Source: Adenanthera pavonina (lineage: Eukaryota; Streptophyta; Magnoliopsida; Fabales; Fabaceae). From it: a stretch of 64,000 bases of DNA. A program made the translations under genes and the position numbers. Positions 1 to 11,153 of this stretch are shown here, one piece after another. Positions within the stretch are counted from its first letter, which is position 1. Each line of letters begins with the position of its first letter. Where the stretch lies: assembly GCA_026686845.1 (NCBI GenBank), contig JAIVEN010000004.1, forward strand, positions 20,430,827 through 20,494,826, given 5' to 3'. Under the pieces are notes generated by a model. That model was given only the letters and a program-made list of their open reading frames with translations. It was not told where the DNA came from and made no database searches.

Positions 1-129
1 TAAAAAGAAAATATATGAGTTAAAAAATATCCGTAAAACCTATTCACATACTTCCTCTTGTGATCATGTGAAAGATTGACTAAAGAAAAAGAGGAATTAA
101 CTAAAGTTATAGCCAATTTCACTCAAGAA

Positions 130-540
130 AAGGATAAGTTGAATATTCCACTTGACAAATAGACTTGTGTGTCTGACAAGTTGAATGTTGGCTATATGAG
201 TAAGTCCAAGGATAAAAATAAATGTTGTTTGATATTCTTTATGCCTACTGTAATGGCTAACTCATCATCAAGCACATATTATGGTAAAAAGGGACATATA
301 GCTCATCTGTGCAATATTAGGAGAAATGGTTTAAGTCAAGACATGAAATAGGTTCCAAAAAATACTACTAATCCTCTTGGACCCAAAAACAAGTGGGTAC
401 CAAAATATTCTTCTAGTGTTTCATGTGTTCAGAACAAATCCAAGAAGAAAGAACATATTGATGCAAGAGAGAGGATGGTGAAAAGTAAAGCTTCTCAAAA
501 CTTTAAAGCAGTGATTGCAAATCACAAGGAGAAATAGTCG
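130..540 (+). pseudogene. copia gag remnant with degenerate zinc knuckle
   Basis: In the frame of 169-351 the peptide has YYGKKGHIAHLC at 277-312, which matches the copia nucleocapsid knuckle C-X2-C-X4-H-X4-C. Gly, His and the last Cys are kept, but the first Cys is absent and the second is Tyr. Downstream, past a stop, the frame continues with NPLGPKNKWVPK, typical of SIRE-type gag just after the knuckle. Upstream sequence is rich in Lys and Glu as in the gag coiled-coil part. Several stops (for example at 162 and 349) show it cannot make a full capsid protein. The family call rests on the knuckle and its flank. Confidence 0.65.
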
Positions 541-1766
541 AAGCAATCCTTTCACTCATCTTAGGGAAGCAGCTCAAATGAAAACCAAATTACTTATCTT
601 GAGAAAAGAAAGAGCAGAAGCTTAAGAGGCAATGGTTTGTATGCGAAAGGGAGACATGAGCAATACTACACTACATACAAACAAAAAATAACAAGGAGAT
701 AATCTCTAGTAACCTCTATCACTTACCCTATTCAATTATTGCATTATATATATTTAGGTAAGATTAAACTTTGGTCCCATATGTACTTTAAAATGTTTAA
801 ACTGATCATTAGTGGACCCAAAAAAGAAAGGGTACCAAAAAAAGAAAAAGATATTCCTTTTGCTTTTGTAGGTGCTCCTTATGAGCTTATATTATAAGTA
901 TTTAGAATAATAGAGTATCCTGTATCTAGCAATCAATATTTGCTGAAGGAGATTGAAAATTCGAAGTTTCAGCATCTATTTGTAAGTCTTATTTTTCAAT
1001 AGTCATATTTTGATTATAAATAGATGAACTTATATGCCTTATATACCTTATGGAGTGATTTTGTTTGCTTGAAATTCGAATTTTGGTAGTGTAATAATTA
1101 AATTTCAGTGCCTTAGATGCTATGCTTATGATTCATCTTGTTCAAAATTTGTCTGTTGACTCTTGAAATTTGAATTTTAACTATTGATATATATATGTGA
1201 TATATTTGTGTGTGCACAACATTCAAAGTTTGATAATTCAATGTTCACATTTTAGACACTTCTTCACAAAGTCATGAAATTCAAAGTTTAAATTTCCACA
1301 TTTATCTATTGGACATCATGTGTTTGAATGCTTTGTGTTGAGCCTTCAAAATTCGAACTTTGCAGATACAAAGTTTGTCCATTGAAGCTTCTATCTGTGA
1401 TTGAGCCTTTGATAGTTGTATTTCAAAGCTAAAATATGAATGTTAATGTATTGCCTAAAAAGTGAGTCTCTGACAGACTAACTTCAAGGTTAAAAATTCA
1501 TTTGTCAAAACATTTTCTCTATGCTATGTGGGCAACGTAATTGACCAAAATTCCAATTTTGATTTTCAAAATTCATCTATCAAGCGTTTACAAAAGAGAA
1601 GTTTGAGGGATAGACATAACCCTATTTGAACTTCAACCTTTACACTTCTTATTCTCTCGATCATTCTCAAATTCCTTCAGTCAAACTTTATTTTCCATCG
1701 AATAAACTCTAAATTGAACCTCATCAACACCTTTGGAGCATTCCTTGAAACAAATTCCAAGTGAAA
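541..1766 (+). other. Non-coding interval of the SIRE element, rich in AAATTCGAATTT-like palindromes
   Basis: There is no coding frame of note. From about 900 the segment repeats AAATTCGAATTT-like palindromes and GTCTGACAGA-like words, also seen in the SIRE LTRs at 5280-5880 and 8450-9400. The stretch around 1620-1766 is pyrimidine-rich and leads to the ATG of the envelope-like frame, so it may have been its leader. In an intact SIRE element pol would lie here. Confidence 0.5.
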
Positions 1767-3843
1767 ATGGTCAAAGTGAAGAATGCCAATGTCAGGAAAG
1801 AATAGGCTAGGGCCAAATGTTTAACTAAGTCTCAGTTTGCATCAAAAGAAGGCAAGACACAGAAAAGGAAGGTTGAATCTAGTAAGGGAACACCCTCAAG
1901 GAAGCAGAAAACACCATCCAAGCTATAATCAAAGAAACCTACGAATACTGCTTTTGCATCTAGCATAAAGTCTGAAGAACTCTAGATGATCACTGAACCC
2001 TTTTGCACCTCTGAAAGCATCTTGAAGGAATTTATAACAAAATTTACTGCAAAGAAGGTAATCAATCACCCTACATTGCACAGGTCTAGAACAATTTCTC
2101 ATTTCAAATAATTTTGAAGCTACAATCTGGATGGGAAAGTATAAAAATTTGTTAGACATTAAGGAGATATATGATGATGAAGTTATCAAGGTCTAGTATG
2201 CCTCCTCGAAATTCAATGACAAAAAGAAGAAGTATCAAGTAACTCTCAGGTCCAAAAATTTATGGCTGATAGATGAGAATCTCAATGACATTCTAGAGAT
2301 TCCTAGATAGAATGGATTTAAAATTAATATCTCTACCACCAAATATATGGATGGGGATGATGAAGCAAATGAAGAAAGTGGAGAATATCTAAATTACAAG
2401 GAGAGTACAATTCTAGATGCACTCTTTAGAAGACGAGTGAATAAACCTCAGCTTAAGAATGTGAATCCTTCTTACCTCAGTGCTGAAATGAGGGCCTTAC
2501 ACTACATAGTGTCTCAGATCATTTTCAACAAGGAAGAAAGCTTGAACTTGATTACTAAAGCTGAGGCTCATGTAATGGCAACCTTGGTCCAAGGAAAAGT
2601 GCTTAACCTGGGTAATATCATCTTTCAAAGAATGATCAAGGCCAAAGATTAGAGAAAAGATTCAACTCTGCCTTATGCCTCCATAATTACCAAGCTCCTT
2701 AAGTATGCAAAGATTTAGAACTTGGAGAAAGGCAAGGGAAAGCCAATTGAGGAGTTTAAGGAAGAAAAGCCAATGAGAATGAGCATCGAAAGAAAAAAGA
2801 GCAGATGGATTGGAAAGGGGACTGGAAAATCTGAAGACCTATTCTATGATAAGGGAGAGCCACAACAACAAGAAACTACCTTGAGGCTGCTCCAATCATC
2901 CAACCTGAACCACAGCCACAACCTCAACCTACCTTTTAACCTGAATCTCCGATTCCATCCAACTTGGCCAAACCCAGTACCATACTCGAGCTGTATGATT
3001 GTTTATCAAAGATAATGCTAAGTATTAAGGAAGAGCGAAATGCCAAGTTTGCAAATTTGCAAACTCAGATAACTGACTTGGCCAAGAACCTCAAGGTGGT
3101 TGTTGATGCTTACAACGATCTTCGAAACTCTCTTTCAACCACATTAGCACCAGCCCAACATGAGTTCTCTAATCCTCTCAAATTTGTCTCCCCTCATGTC
3201 TCAAGTCCTTTCACAGAAGGCCCCTCTGATGTTATTACAACTGTTACTTCTGTCACTCCTCAAGCCTTAAGTAATGGAACTAGTCCTGGTCTATCTCTGA
3301 ACTATGCAATGGAGGAAGAAGCCACTCAAGCAGAAAGCTCTCATGAGCTAATGATGGAGAAAGCTCAAGACTCAATTATGTCATCACAAGATAATGAGCA
3401 AATAGAGAAGCTTGTTGTAGATCTTATAGCTGCACCAATTATTCAAGCTGTTCTCAATGAAGAAAGGGGTAATGTGCCTTACATTGACTTTGATGTTATT
3501 GCACATGATGCTACAATGCAAGCTTAGAAGAAAAGACTGGATGAGCTAATTCCCTTCACCAACTCCTCAACCTTCATCTTTTGGTTGTAGACTCTTAGTG
3601 GAACAATGGGCTCAGCTAGCTAACATCCAAAGGGAGGTTTAGGAATTAACTTGAGTGTCTAATGATGAACTTCCTCAGATCTCTCCCACAGTGCCATTTA
3701 TACCAATTCATCTTCTGGCAATTCCCTTGGCCCAAGTACTTTCTCTCTCTATACCTGCTCTTACTCCTGATGATGCCAAAAAGAAGGAGAAGGAAGCTGG
3801 ACATACTGGAGAAGTTGTAGTTGGACAAACCGAAATTGGATAA
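1767..3843 (+). pseudogene. SIRE envelope-like ORF, decayed
   Basis: The likely start is ATG at 1767, opening a Lys-rich N-terminus. Later pieces in changing frames are 2347-2652, 2722-3015, 2964-3527 and 3655-3843. The 2347-2652 piece contains LSAEMRALHYIVSQIIF followed by a segment ending in LVQGKVLNLG, which resembles the conserved core of the envelope-like or putative plant transposon protein of SIRE-type copia elements. The 2964-3527 piece begins with a likely coiled coil and continues with a Ser/Thr/Pro-rich and acidic tail. Stops and frameshifts separate the pieces. No convincing signal peptide or membrane segment is visible. The function of this protein in plant copia elements is not established. 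Confidence 0.6.
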
Positions 3844-4700
3844 TCTTAAGCTGTTGGGCAATTTGGGCAACCGGGAAAAAATTATGGCAAGATGATTAAG
3901 CTCAAGGCTAGAAAGGAATTACAAGCTGTAGAATCTTAGGGCTTAGATCTTAGGACTTTGTAGGATTTTGTGATATATTTCTTTTATATGATCAATGTAC
4001 CTGCTTGTATACTTGCTTGAATTTGGCTGAACATCTGTTCTGAACATATGTGCATCAATGAAACTTATTTCCAGATTTCCTTTTCTATTCTATTAAATTT
4101 CCCTACTCTAATACTTGTGCTGCACTTATATATTAAATTCAAGTTTTAATGCATATGTTAAGGGGGAGCATTTTCTGTAATTAATTTACTTATACTTTAG
4201 CTTATCTCATTTTATTTTAAAGAGTTCTATTACTTGGCCCTAAAGGAAGAAGGTAAGAGCTCTTCAACTCTTAGATACCTCTTGTGATGTGTGCATATTA
4301 TGATAATATTATTAACAAGAAGCTTCATAACATTTGGTATCATAATAGTTTCAAGCAACAACTAGTATCAGTTTGATATCAATAAAAACTAGCATAATAT
4401 GAACATGTAGTATATAATAAGTTTTGATAATGATTTACATTTCAACTTATGCTTTAGTATGTGCTTGAAACAAATCTAGACATCTGTGCTTACTGGTAAA
4501 ACCTCATAAAGAGGGCAAGAAGAATTGTGGGAAAATTTCTCTTCAAACCTTTTTGTTGATGTCAAATTGGGGGAGAAGTTATGTGAAAAATATGCATGTG
4601 CTTAATATGAAATTATTTGAATTAAACTACTTTATATGTGTTAATCATTCCTTAAGCATATTTTTCACCAGTGATTTATTATAATAAAAAAGGGGCAGAC
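3844..4700 (+). other. 3' non-coding region of the SIRE element
   Basis: No gene is seen. The interval holds G-runs near 4158 (AAGGGGGAGCA) and 4567 (TTGGGGGAGAAG), which resemble older or secondary polypurine tracts of this family. It is otherwise AT-rich. Confidence 0.5.
4686..4700 (+). promoter_or_regulatory. Polypurine tract of the SIRE element
   Basis: AAAAAAGGGGCAGAC lies directly before the LTR start at 4701, the expected place for the plus-strand primer of reverse transcription. Confidence 0.6.
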
Positions 4701-6557
4701 TGGTAGGTTTAATATAAGTTTTGATGATGACAAATGTAAAGTAATAAGAAACAAATGCACCATATTTGTCTTGCATTTATATTGTTCCTTAAAGAAGTAC
4801 AATATGTACTAGCATGTATTTAATTATATTTATAATGTATATATCATGCTATGTACTAATATATCTACTATGCTTTTATGTTTTATAATACAAGTTGAAA
4901 TTGGACTAACAACTTAGTTTGTAAGTGTAATACCTTAAGTGTAGGATTGTTCAAATAAGAAGAGTAAACATTGGAATAAAGAAAGGAAAATCAACATCAC
5001 GCCTCACTCGAAGAAGAAGAAGAGAAAGGATGCTCTAAAAATCGAAGATCATAATAGAACATACCAAGAATGGGAATGACCAAGTGAAAGTGGAATTCAA
5101 CTTTTGAAAATCTAGCTATTAGGTATATTTTCTTTTCATTTAGGTCGTGAGGTGGTTTAATCTTTGAAATTTACTCAATCTTATTATCATATGCTTTAAA
5201 CAAGTTAGATTAAGTAAATATGATGTTAGCATATGTTAGAATTGAGTAATATTAGCTAACAGACAAATTTTCTATTTGACCCATGTCTATTTTATGCAAA
5301 ATTCAAACTTTGCTTAGTGAAATTTGAAGTTACAGAGGTTTTATCTCTGATAGAAAAATTTTAGTTTTGAAATTTAAATTTTAGGCTAAGCATTGTTAGT
5401 GAAAGTGTGCAAAATTCACATGAAGTTTAGTCAAAATTTAAATGTTTGTGAAGTTCAAGGTAAGTTCAAAGTTACTTTCTCTGACAGAAGAACTTTGGAC
5501 CTCAAAGTGTGAATTTCAAAATGAGAACTTGTGAGTCTCGTTAGAACATGCCTCTGACACATGAACTTTGCATTTTAATAGTTGAATTTCAAAGAGAGAA
5601 CTTTTGTATCATGTTGAACATGCCTCTGACAGACTAATTTCAGCTTTTGAAATTTGAATTTTGAAGTGCATTGTGAAAATTTGAGACAACTGTTCAAACT
5701 TAACAGACATAATTCCAATATAAAAATTCGCATGAACTAAAATAGGTTAACTTTAGCAAGCTCAAAATTCAAATTTCACTTTGTAATAGATGAATTTCTA
5801 AAGTTCAATGTAAAACATATAAGTATGCTGACTCTACAAAATTCGTCTAGTGAGCCTCAAAATTCAAATTTCAATATGTCAAATGCATTTAATGTGGTTG
5901 TTGAATAGCTCTTTTTGCATAGTAATAGCTAGAACTTGTGTTTAACAGATAGATATTGTGTCTAACAAATAGTTAAGGCACAAATCTATAAATAAAACTT
6001 ATTTTGAAGTTATGGGTACTGAAATTAAATAAGTTATGCCAAAATACTGCTTCAATGCATAAAATCTTCTATATCAACATTCATAGTTATACCCACCTCA
6101 TTAGAGTGAGTTTTCAATGTATCTTCTACTCTAAAAGAGAGTTTCAATTCCGTATTCATTCTTTTCTACTATTTTCTAGATAGAATCTTAGTGTAGGGAT
6201 AATACTAACAGAAATACATATCTTGTAAGGGTGTAGCGATAGTGGCATTACAAGTGGCTACTAAAGCTTGTGGAATATACTGAGGCTTCACAAGTATTCG
6301 AATCAAACTTGTGGGATATAGTGAAAATCTCAAATGGTAGCTTGAGGACTGGATGTAGGCTAAGTGGTTTGGGCTGAACCAGGATAAATTCTTGTGTCTG
6401 ATCCTTCATTTTAGTATTTCACCTATATCCTTCAGCACCTTCTATTCACCTCTATTTTACTACTTCTCTTGATGAAATTGGATTGTGCTTCAAAAAGGGT
6501 AAAAAATCTTGCATCACCCAATTCACCCCCTTCTTGGGTGACCAGCCAAACCTTACA
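4701..6557 (+). repeat. 3' LTR of the SIRE element
   Basis: Begins TGGTAGGTTTAA and ends AACCTTACA, giving roughly inverted TG..CA termini (TGGTAGGT against TGTAAGGT). At 1857 bp it is nearly the same length as the SIRE solo LTR at 7773-9633 (1861 bp) and aligns with it in opposite orientation. Its interior is rich in AAATTTGAATTTT-like words. The following bases GTAAG (6558-6562) would be the right target-site copy; the left copy is outside the window. Confidence 0.7.
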
Positions 6558-7269
6558 GTAAGTGCATCTTCATCATCTCCTCCCTATTTTCTTAATGATT
6601 TATGGTGGTTCTTCATGGGTATACCTTGAGGTTTCGATTTGGTTAAGTTTCACTGATTAAATTATGTTTAAATGCTTCAATTATGCTTTGTTGAGTGTTT
6701 TCCAGATTTGGGTGTTGGTTTTTTAGTGGTTAAATCCCTAAGCCCTAGTTTCCTACTCTATCTTTTACTTGATATCCAAAATCGTATGGGCTCAAATCTG
6801 GTTCCATAAATTGTGTTGAGCATTTTGATGAATAGGTTTGATTATAGGTGCCTTGTTTCTACTGGTTTTGTGTTAGGTTGTCAAGTTATGTTCCCTGGGG
6901 ATTGTTGATCTATGTTAGTAATATGTATTTGGTAATGTGTTGGTTGAAAGCTTAATTATTTTGAGATTTCCTGATTCTATAGAGTTTTTAGGAAGCATTA
7001 GAGTTATTGGTAAGTGGTTATTTTAATGTTTGAAATGTGGGATCCTTGGGACATTGAGTAAATCAGTTGAATTGGAATGGATTCTAATGATGTTGTTATG
7101 TGGATTGACTTATGTATTTGTTTGATACAATGTGATATAACTTGATATTGCATTATTTTTTGTATGTTGCATTTGTTCTTCATTGGCCTATTGAAGTGTC
7201 ATATGGGTTCAAACAGTTTAAGGTAATCGAGGTGTATTTCTTTTATACTTTAATTGATTATATATATTT

Positions 7270-7384
7270 AGTTCTTTTCATATCATGATATGCACCTACT
7301 ATAAATTATGTTTAACTCTTTTCATATCATGATATACCCCTAGCACGGATTATGGCAAGTTTTTTTCATATCATGATATATGTG
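7270..7384 (+). repeat. Three spaced copies of a 14-bp palindrome
   Basis: CATATCATGATATR, a perfect palindrome when the last base is G, occurs three times about 50 bp apart, each preceded by a T-rich run. The same word is present in the related LTR-A(-) at 15285-15390 and in altered form in other LTR-A copies. Confidence 0.75.
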
Positions 7385-7772
7385 TTTACATGTCAAGTAA
7401 GTTTCTTGACTCTACTCCAAATTATGATGAAAATGATGTTAGCTATAGTTATTATGAAAATGGACATAAGGCTTTGCAAGTATGATGGATATTATTATGT
7501 TGATGAATAGTATACATCCGCATGATTTATTACATATGATCATATAATATGCTAGCATGATAGAGGATAACATCAGTTAGCATGTTAGCATACATTAGGC
7601 ATTGTCACTTGTTGTATTCATGTGGTGCGACTTGTGTTATCCTAGTCACTTAATAATCATCCTTTGGCTGGGAGGCTCAATGGCAATGGATTGGGGGTGC
7701 ATATTCTTTAAATAGCCATTAATTTGAGTAGTTCAAGGGAAATAGAGCCAGGGTCCAACCTATAGTGCAATG

Positions 7773-9633
7773 TGTTAGTAAGGCTGGCTTCCCAAGAGGG
7801 GGGTGAATTGGGAAGATTGAAATTTTTCTGCACAAAGTAAAATATGTGAAGATAGCACAGTGTAAAGGAAGCAGCGTGTAAAACAGCGCAAGCTGAAAAG
7901 TAAAGATGAGAAGAAGAAGACTCAGTAATTTATCTTGGTTCGGTCTATCTACTTGACCTACGTCCAGTCCTCAAGACCACTCTTGAGATTTTTCCACTAT
8001 ACAGCAAAAATTCAACGGGATTCTTGCTAATGCCACAGTACAACGAGTATGCTCTGTTTCTGGAGCTTTCTCAATCTCTCTAAGCACTTCTACAATGTGC
8101 TTCCCAATCCCCTTGTGATTTCCCCTCACAAGTAAATCTCTCTTCCATATAAGAGTAGATTGTTTACAAGGATATAACTCTCTTGAATAGAGTAGATATG
8201 AAGATTGAAGTACAGATATTGAAGTTGAGAGGGTAAAAGCTTTTTGAGAAATTGATTAGGCAGAGTTTCAGTATATACAAGTTTGATTCGTTACCCACAA
8301 CTTCAAATGATGTTATATTTATAGATTTAGGTCTCAAATGTCCGTTAGAGACAAAATCTATCTGTTGGGGAAGTTATCCAATGGTTACTCTGAAAAACTA
8401 TCCATTTACCAACCGCATTTAATGTTTCTGACACTCTGAAATTTGAATTTTGGTTGGCCAACAGACGAATTTTGAAGGAACCGAAGGTTAAAGCTTTCAA
8501 CGTTACAGCAAGAAGTTCGTCTATTCATGAAGTGAAATTTGAATTTTGAACCTTACAAAATATTTTCACAATGTGACATACGAATTTTCAAGAGGAAAGT
8601 TTTTCGGTTATGTGTGAACAGTGTTTTCAATTTTCTACAGTGCCTTCGAAATTCGAATTTTGGAAGCCCAAAATTCATCTGTCTGTAAAATGTTCAAAGA
8701 GGCACAGTAGTTCACTTTCTTCGAAATTTGAATATTGAAATAGTGAAGTTCGTCTATCAGAGAGATTCTTTTTAGACTAACTTCAACATTCGAAGTTACA
8801 AAGCTCTGTCATTCGTATGTCAATATTTCATTCCAACAGTCTCACAAACTTAGCTTCTGAAATTCAAATTTTAATGTTCAAAGTTCGTCTGACAGAAAGC
8901 AGTTTTGAAACTTAAATTATTCTTGATCTCAGATGAACTTTAATATTGTTTCAGACGAATTTCTTCCATTTTCATAAGTTGTGCTTTGTCTGAAATTTGA
9001 ATTTTGAAGACTCAAAGTTCGTCTATTTTAAAGAAGCTCCTTTCAGACTTATATGAAAATTCGAATGTTGGAAAGTCAAAGTTCGTCTGTCAGAGAGCAT
9101 TTTTAAAACGTAATTTCATCTTGATTTCAGATGAGCTTCAATATTATCTCAGACGAATTTCTTTGATTTTCACAAACTGCATTTTATTTGAAATTCGAAT
9201 TTTGGAGATGTGAAGTTCGTCTGTTAGTGAAAAAGCTTCTTTCAGTCTTTGATGGAAATTCAAATTTTGGATACTCAAAATTCGTCTGATAGAGAGACAA
9301 CTCTTCAGACTTATTCAGTTTTGACTCGAAATTCAAATTTCCAAAGGCAAAGTTCGAATTTCTAATATGACAGTTCAGTTTAAACTTTCAAACTTCGTCT
9401 GTTTGTGGGTATTTTTCAAATAAGTCAAGATTTAACACAAAATCAAGGTTTAAAAACATCTTTTCTTGAAATCAAAAACTTTTACCCTCATTTGAACATA
9501 GCAAAAGATCCTACAGAAGATCTAGCAGCTAATACTCAGAAATTCTTCACTTGAAGCACTTTGATCTCCTTTGATATCTTCAATCCAAGCTTTTGGATGT
9601 TAGTTTGGAATCATCAAAACTCTTGATTCAACA
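7773..9633 (-). repeat. SIRE-type solo LTR with TSD CAATG
   Basis: Starts TGTTAGTAAGGCTGGCTTCC and ends GATTCAACA. The five bases before it (7768-7772) and after it (9634-9638) are both CAATG. It is the reverse complement of the LTR at 4701-6557 and of nearly equal length. With no internal region and an intact target-site duplication it is a solo LTR left by LTR-LTR recombination. Host LTR-A sequence reads straight across it. Confidence 0.85.
8450..9400. repeat. Degenerate tandem motif inside the SIRE LTR
   Basis: A loosely repeated unit combines a palindrome of the type GAAATTCGAATTTTGGA with AAAGTTCGTCTGTCAGAGAG. At least eight recognisable copies occur with variable spacing of roughly 60-110 bp. 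Similar arrays are at 900-1700 and 5280-5880. Confidence 0.6.
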
Positions 9634-11153
9634 CAATGGCCTTTGGCTTGGTCACAGCTATTGGAATGAGAGCTTGGTAGTAACCAGGAATAGCCATCAC
9701 AGGTTCCTAGAAGGGGACCACTGGTTGAGATTACCTTGTCATGGTAACTAACCCATGAATCTAGTCATGTATTGATGAAAATTGTATCTGCATATCATGT
9801 ACATTGCATTCATTATAATCATCTGAATTTGAATAATGTTTTACAACCATGTTTTGTATATGATGTAATACCCCCTAGCTACTAGAACATATGTCTTACT
9901 TGGTGGCTAATTATTCTAGGTGAAGGATCTAGTGCTAGCAAACAAAAGGCTAAAGAGGCTTAGCTCTCTTGGAGATTCGAGAGTATACCTGTTGTTTTGG
10001 GGTAAAGACCATATGTGATCCTTTGATGTTTTTAGTGAAGTACCAAGTGTGGTAAACATGTGATATCTTGTGTAACTTAGTTATGTACTTGTGATTTATG
10101 CTAACTTGCATGGTTTGTAACCTATTTAGGTTCCTTTGAATACTATAAACTAATTGATGTGTAGGTTATGGGCACTTTGGAGCATATGTGTTTGACATAT
10201 GATATTTTTGGTTGAAAATGAGTTTTTGTGTACAATCCTATGATCTTAATATTTATCCTTTTTTAGGGTTAGGGACTTGTTGTCCTATATGCTTTTGGAT
10301 ATACTTAGTTGGATTTTAAGCTTGGTTGGGTCCATGAGCCAATTATGTGAAAACTGAGCATGTGAGCCATCAATGTGAAGTAAGGTACAAGAGGTCAAAA
10401 CTTGGTTAAAGTGAGTCATAAAAGTAGCTAGTTACTTTTGTTGGCGTAAAATGACCACTTTGGTTTCCGATGTCCAAATCTTTGTACAAAAGTATTGAGT
10501 CATGGTTTGTGCGCATAATTAGTTAAGGAGTAGAGTGACTGATAGGCATTGGAATTGAGTAAATTGGAGGTTGGAATAAGGAGTTATGCACATCAGAAAT
10601 TTGTAAAAAACATTAGTAAAAATTTGATGTTTTTCTACTGTTAGTGGTGCCGTGTGTAACATCCTAAGATCTAAAGACCCAAACCATAACATCCTAAGAT
10701 CCGAAGACCCAAACCATAACATCGTGAGATCTAAAGACCTAAACCATACTCAAACTGTAGGAGAACAGAGAGAAAATCATGATAGCACCATGACACCACA
10801 GCAAGGCCCTTCAAGCCACAGTGACATGACACTGGATAGTCCTGAAATTAGAATAGCAAGGCATGGCGCCCGAGCCACGATTTTGGCGCCGTGGTGCCAT
10901 TAACAGGCAACTGACCAATTATCGATGTGCATAACTCCTCACTTTGACCTCCGATTTACTCGATTCCAAAACTTACAAGTTATACTACTCCTGATCTAAC
11001 CAAAGACACCAACTATGCCCCAAAATACCTCCGTATGGAGATTTTGGATATCTAAAACCAACATGGTCAATTTTGGACCAAAACATGGAACCAAACCCAC
11101 AAGATCTCTGCCACCACATTTATGGCAGCCAAGGACCATTCCAACAGGGCACA

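Larger units (their letters stand above)
1..6557 (+). mobile_element. SIRE-type Ty1/copia retrotransposon, 3' part
   Basis: The order is gag relic, AT-rich segment, envelope-like pseudogene, purine tract and 3' LTR. The LTR begins close to the GATGATGACAA motif and ends with a stretch containing CCCAATTCACCCCC, both features I associate with SIRE/Maximus copia LTRs. The 5' LTR must lie left of the window. No protease, integrase, reverse transcriptase or RNase H coding is visible between gag (ends near 540) and the envelope-like frame (starts at 1767), so pol seems to have been lost. Immediately right of the LTR, at 6558, the sequence is an LTR-A(+) from its middle onward, so the element inserted into that LTR. 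Confidence 0.75.

Noticed and set aside
1767..3843. Reading the envelope-like frame as a sign of an infectious retrovirus
   Set aside because: Plant SIRE-type copia elements commonly carry such a frame; here it is decayed, lacks a visible signal peptide or membrane segment, and has no intact pol.
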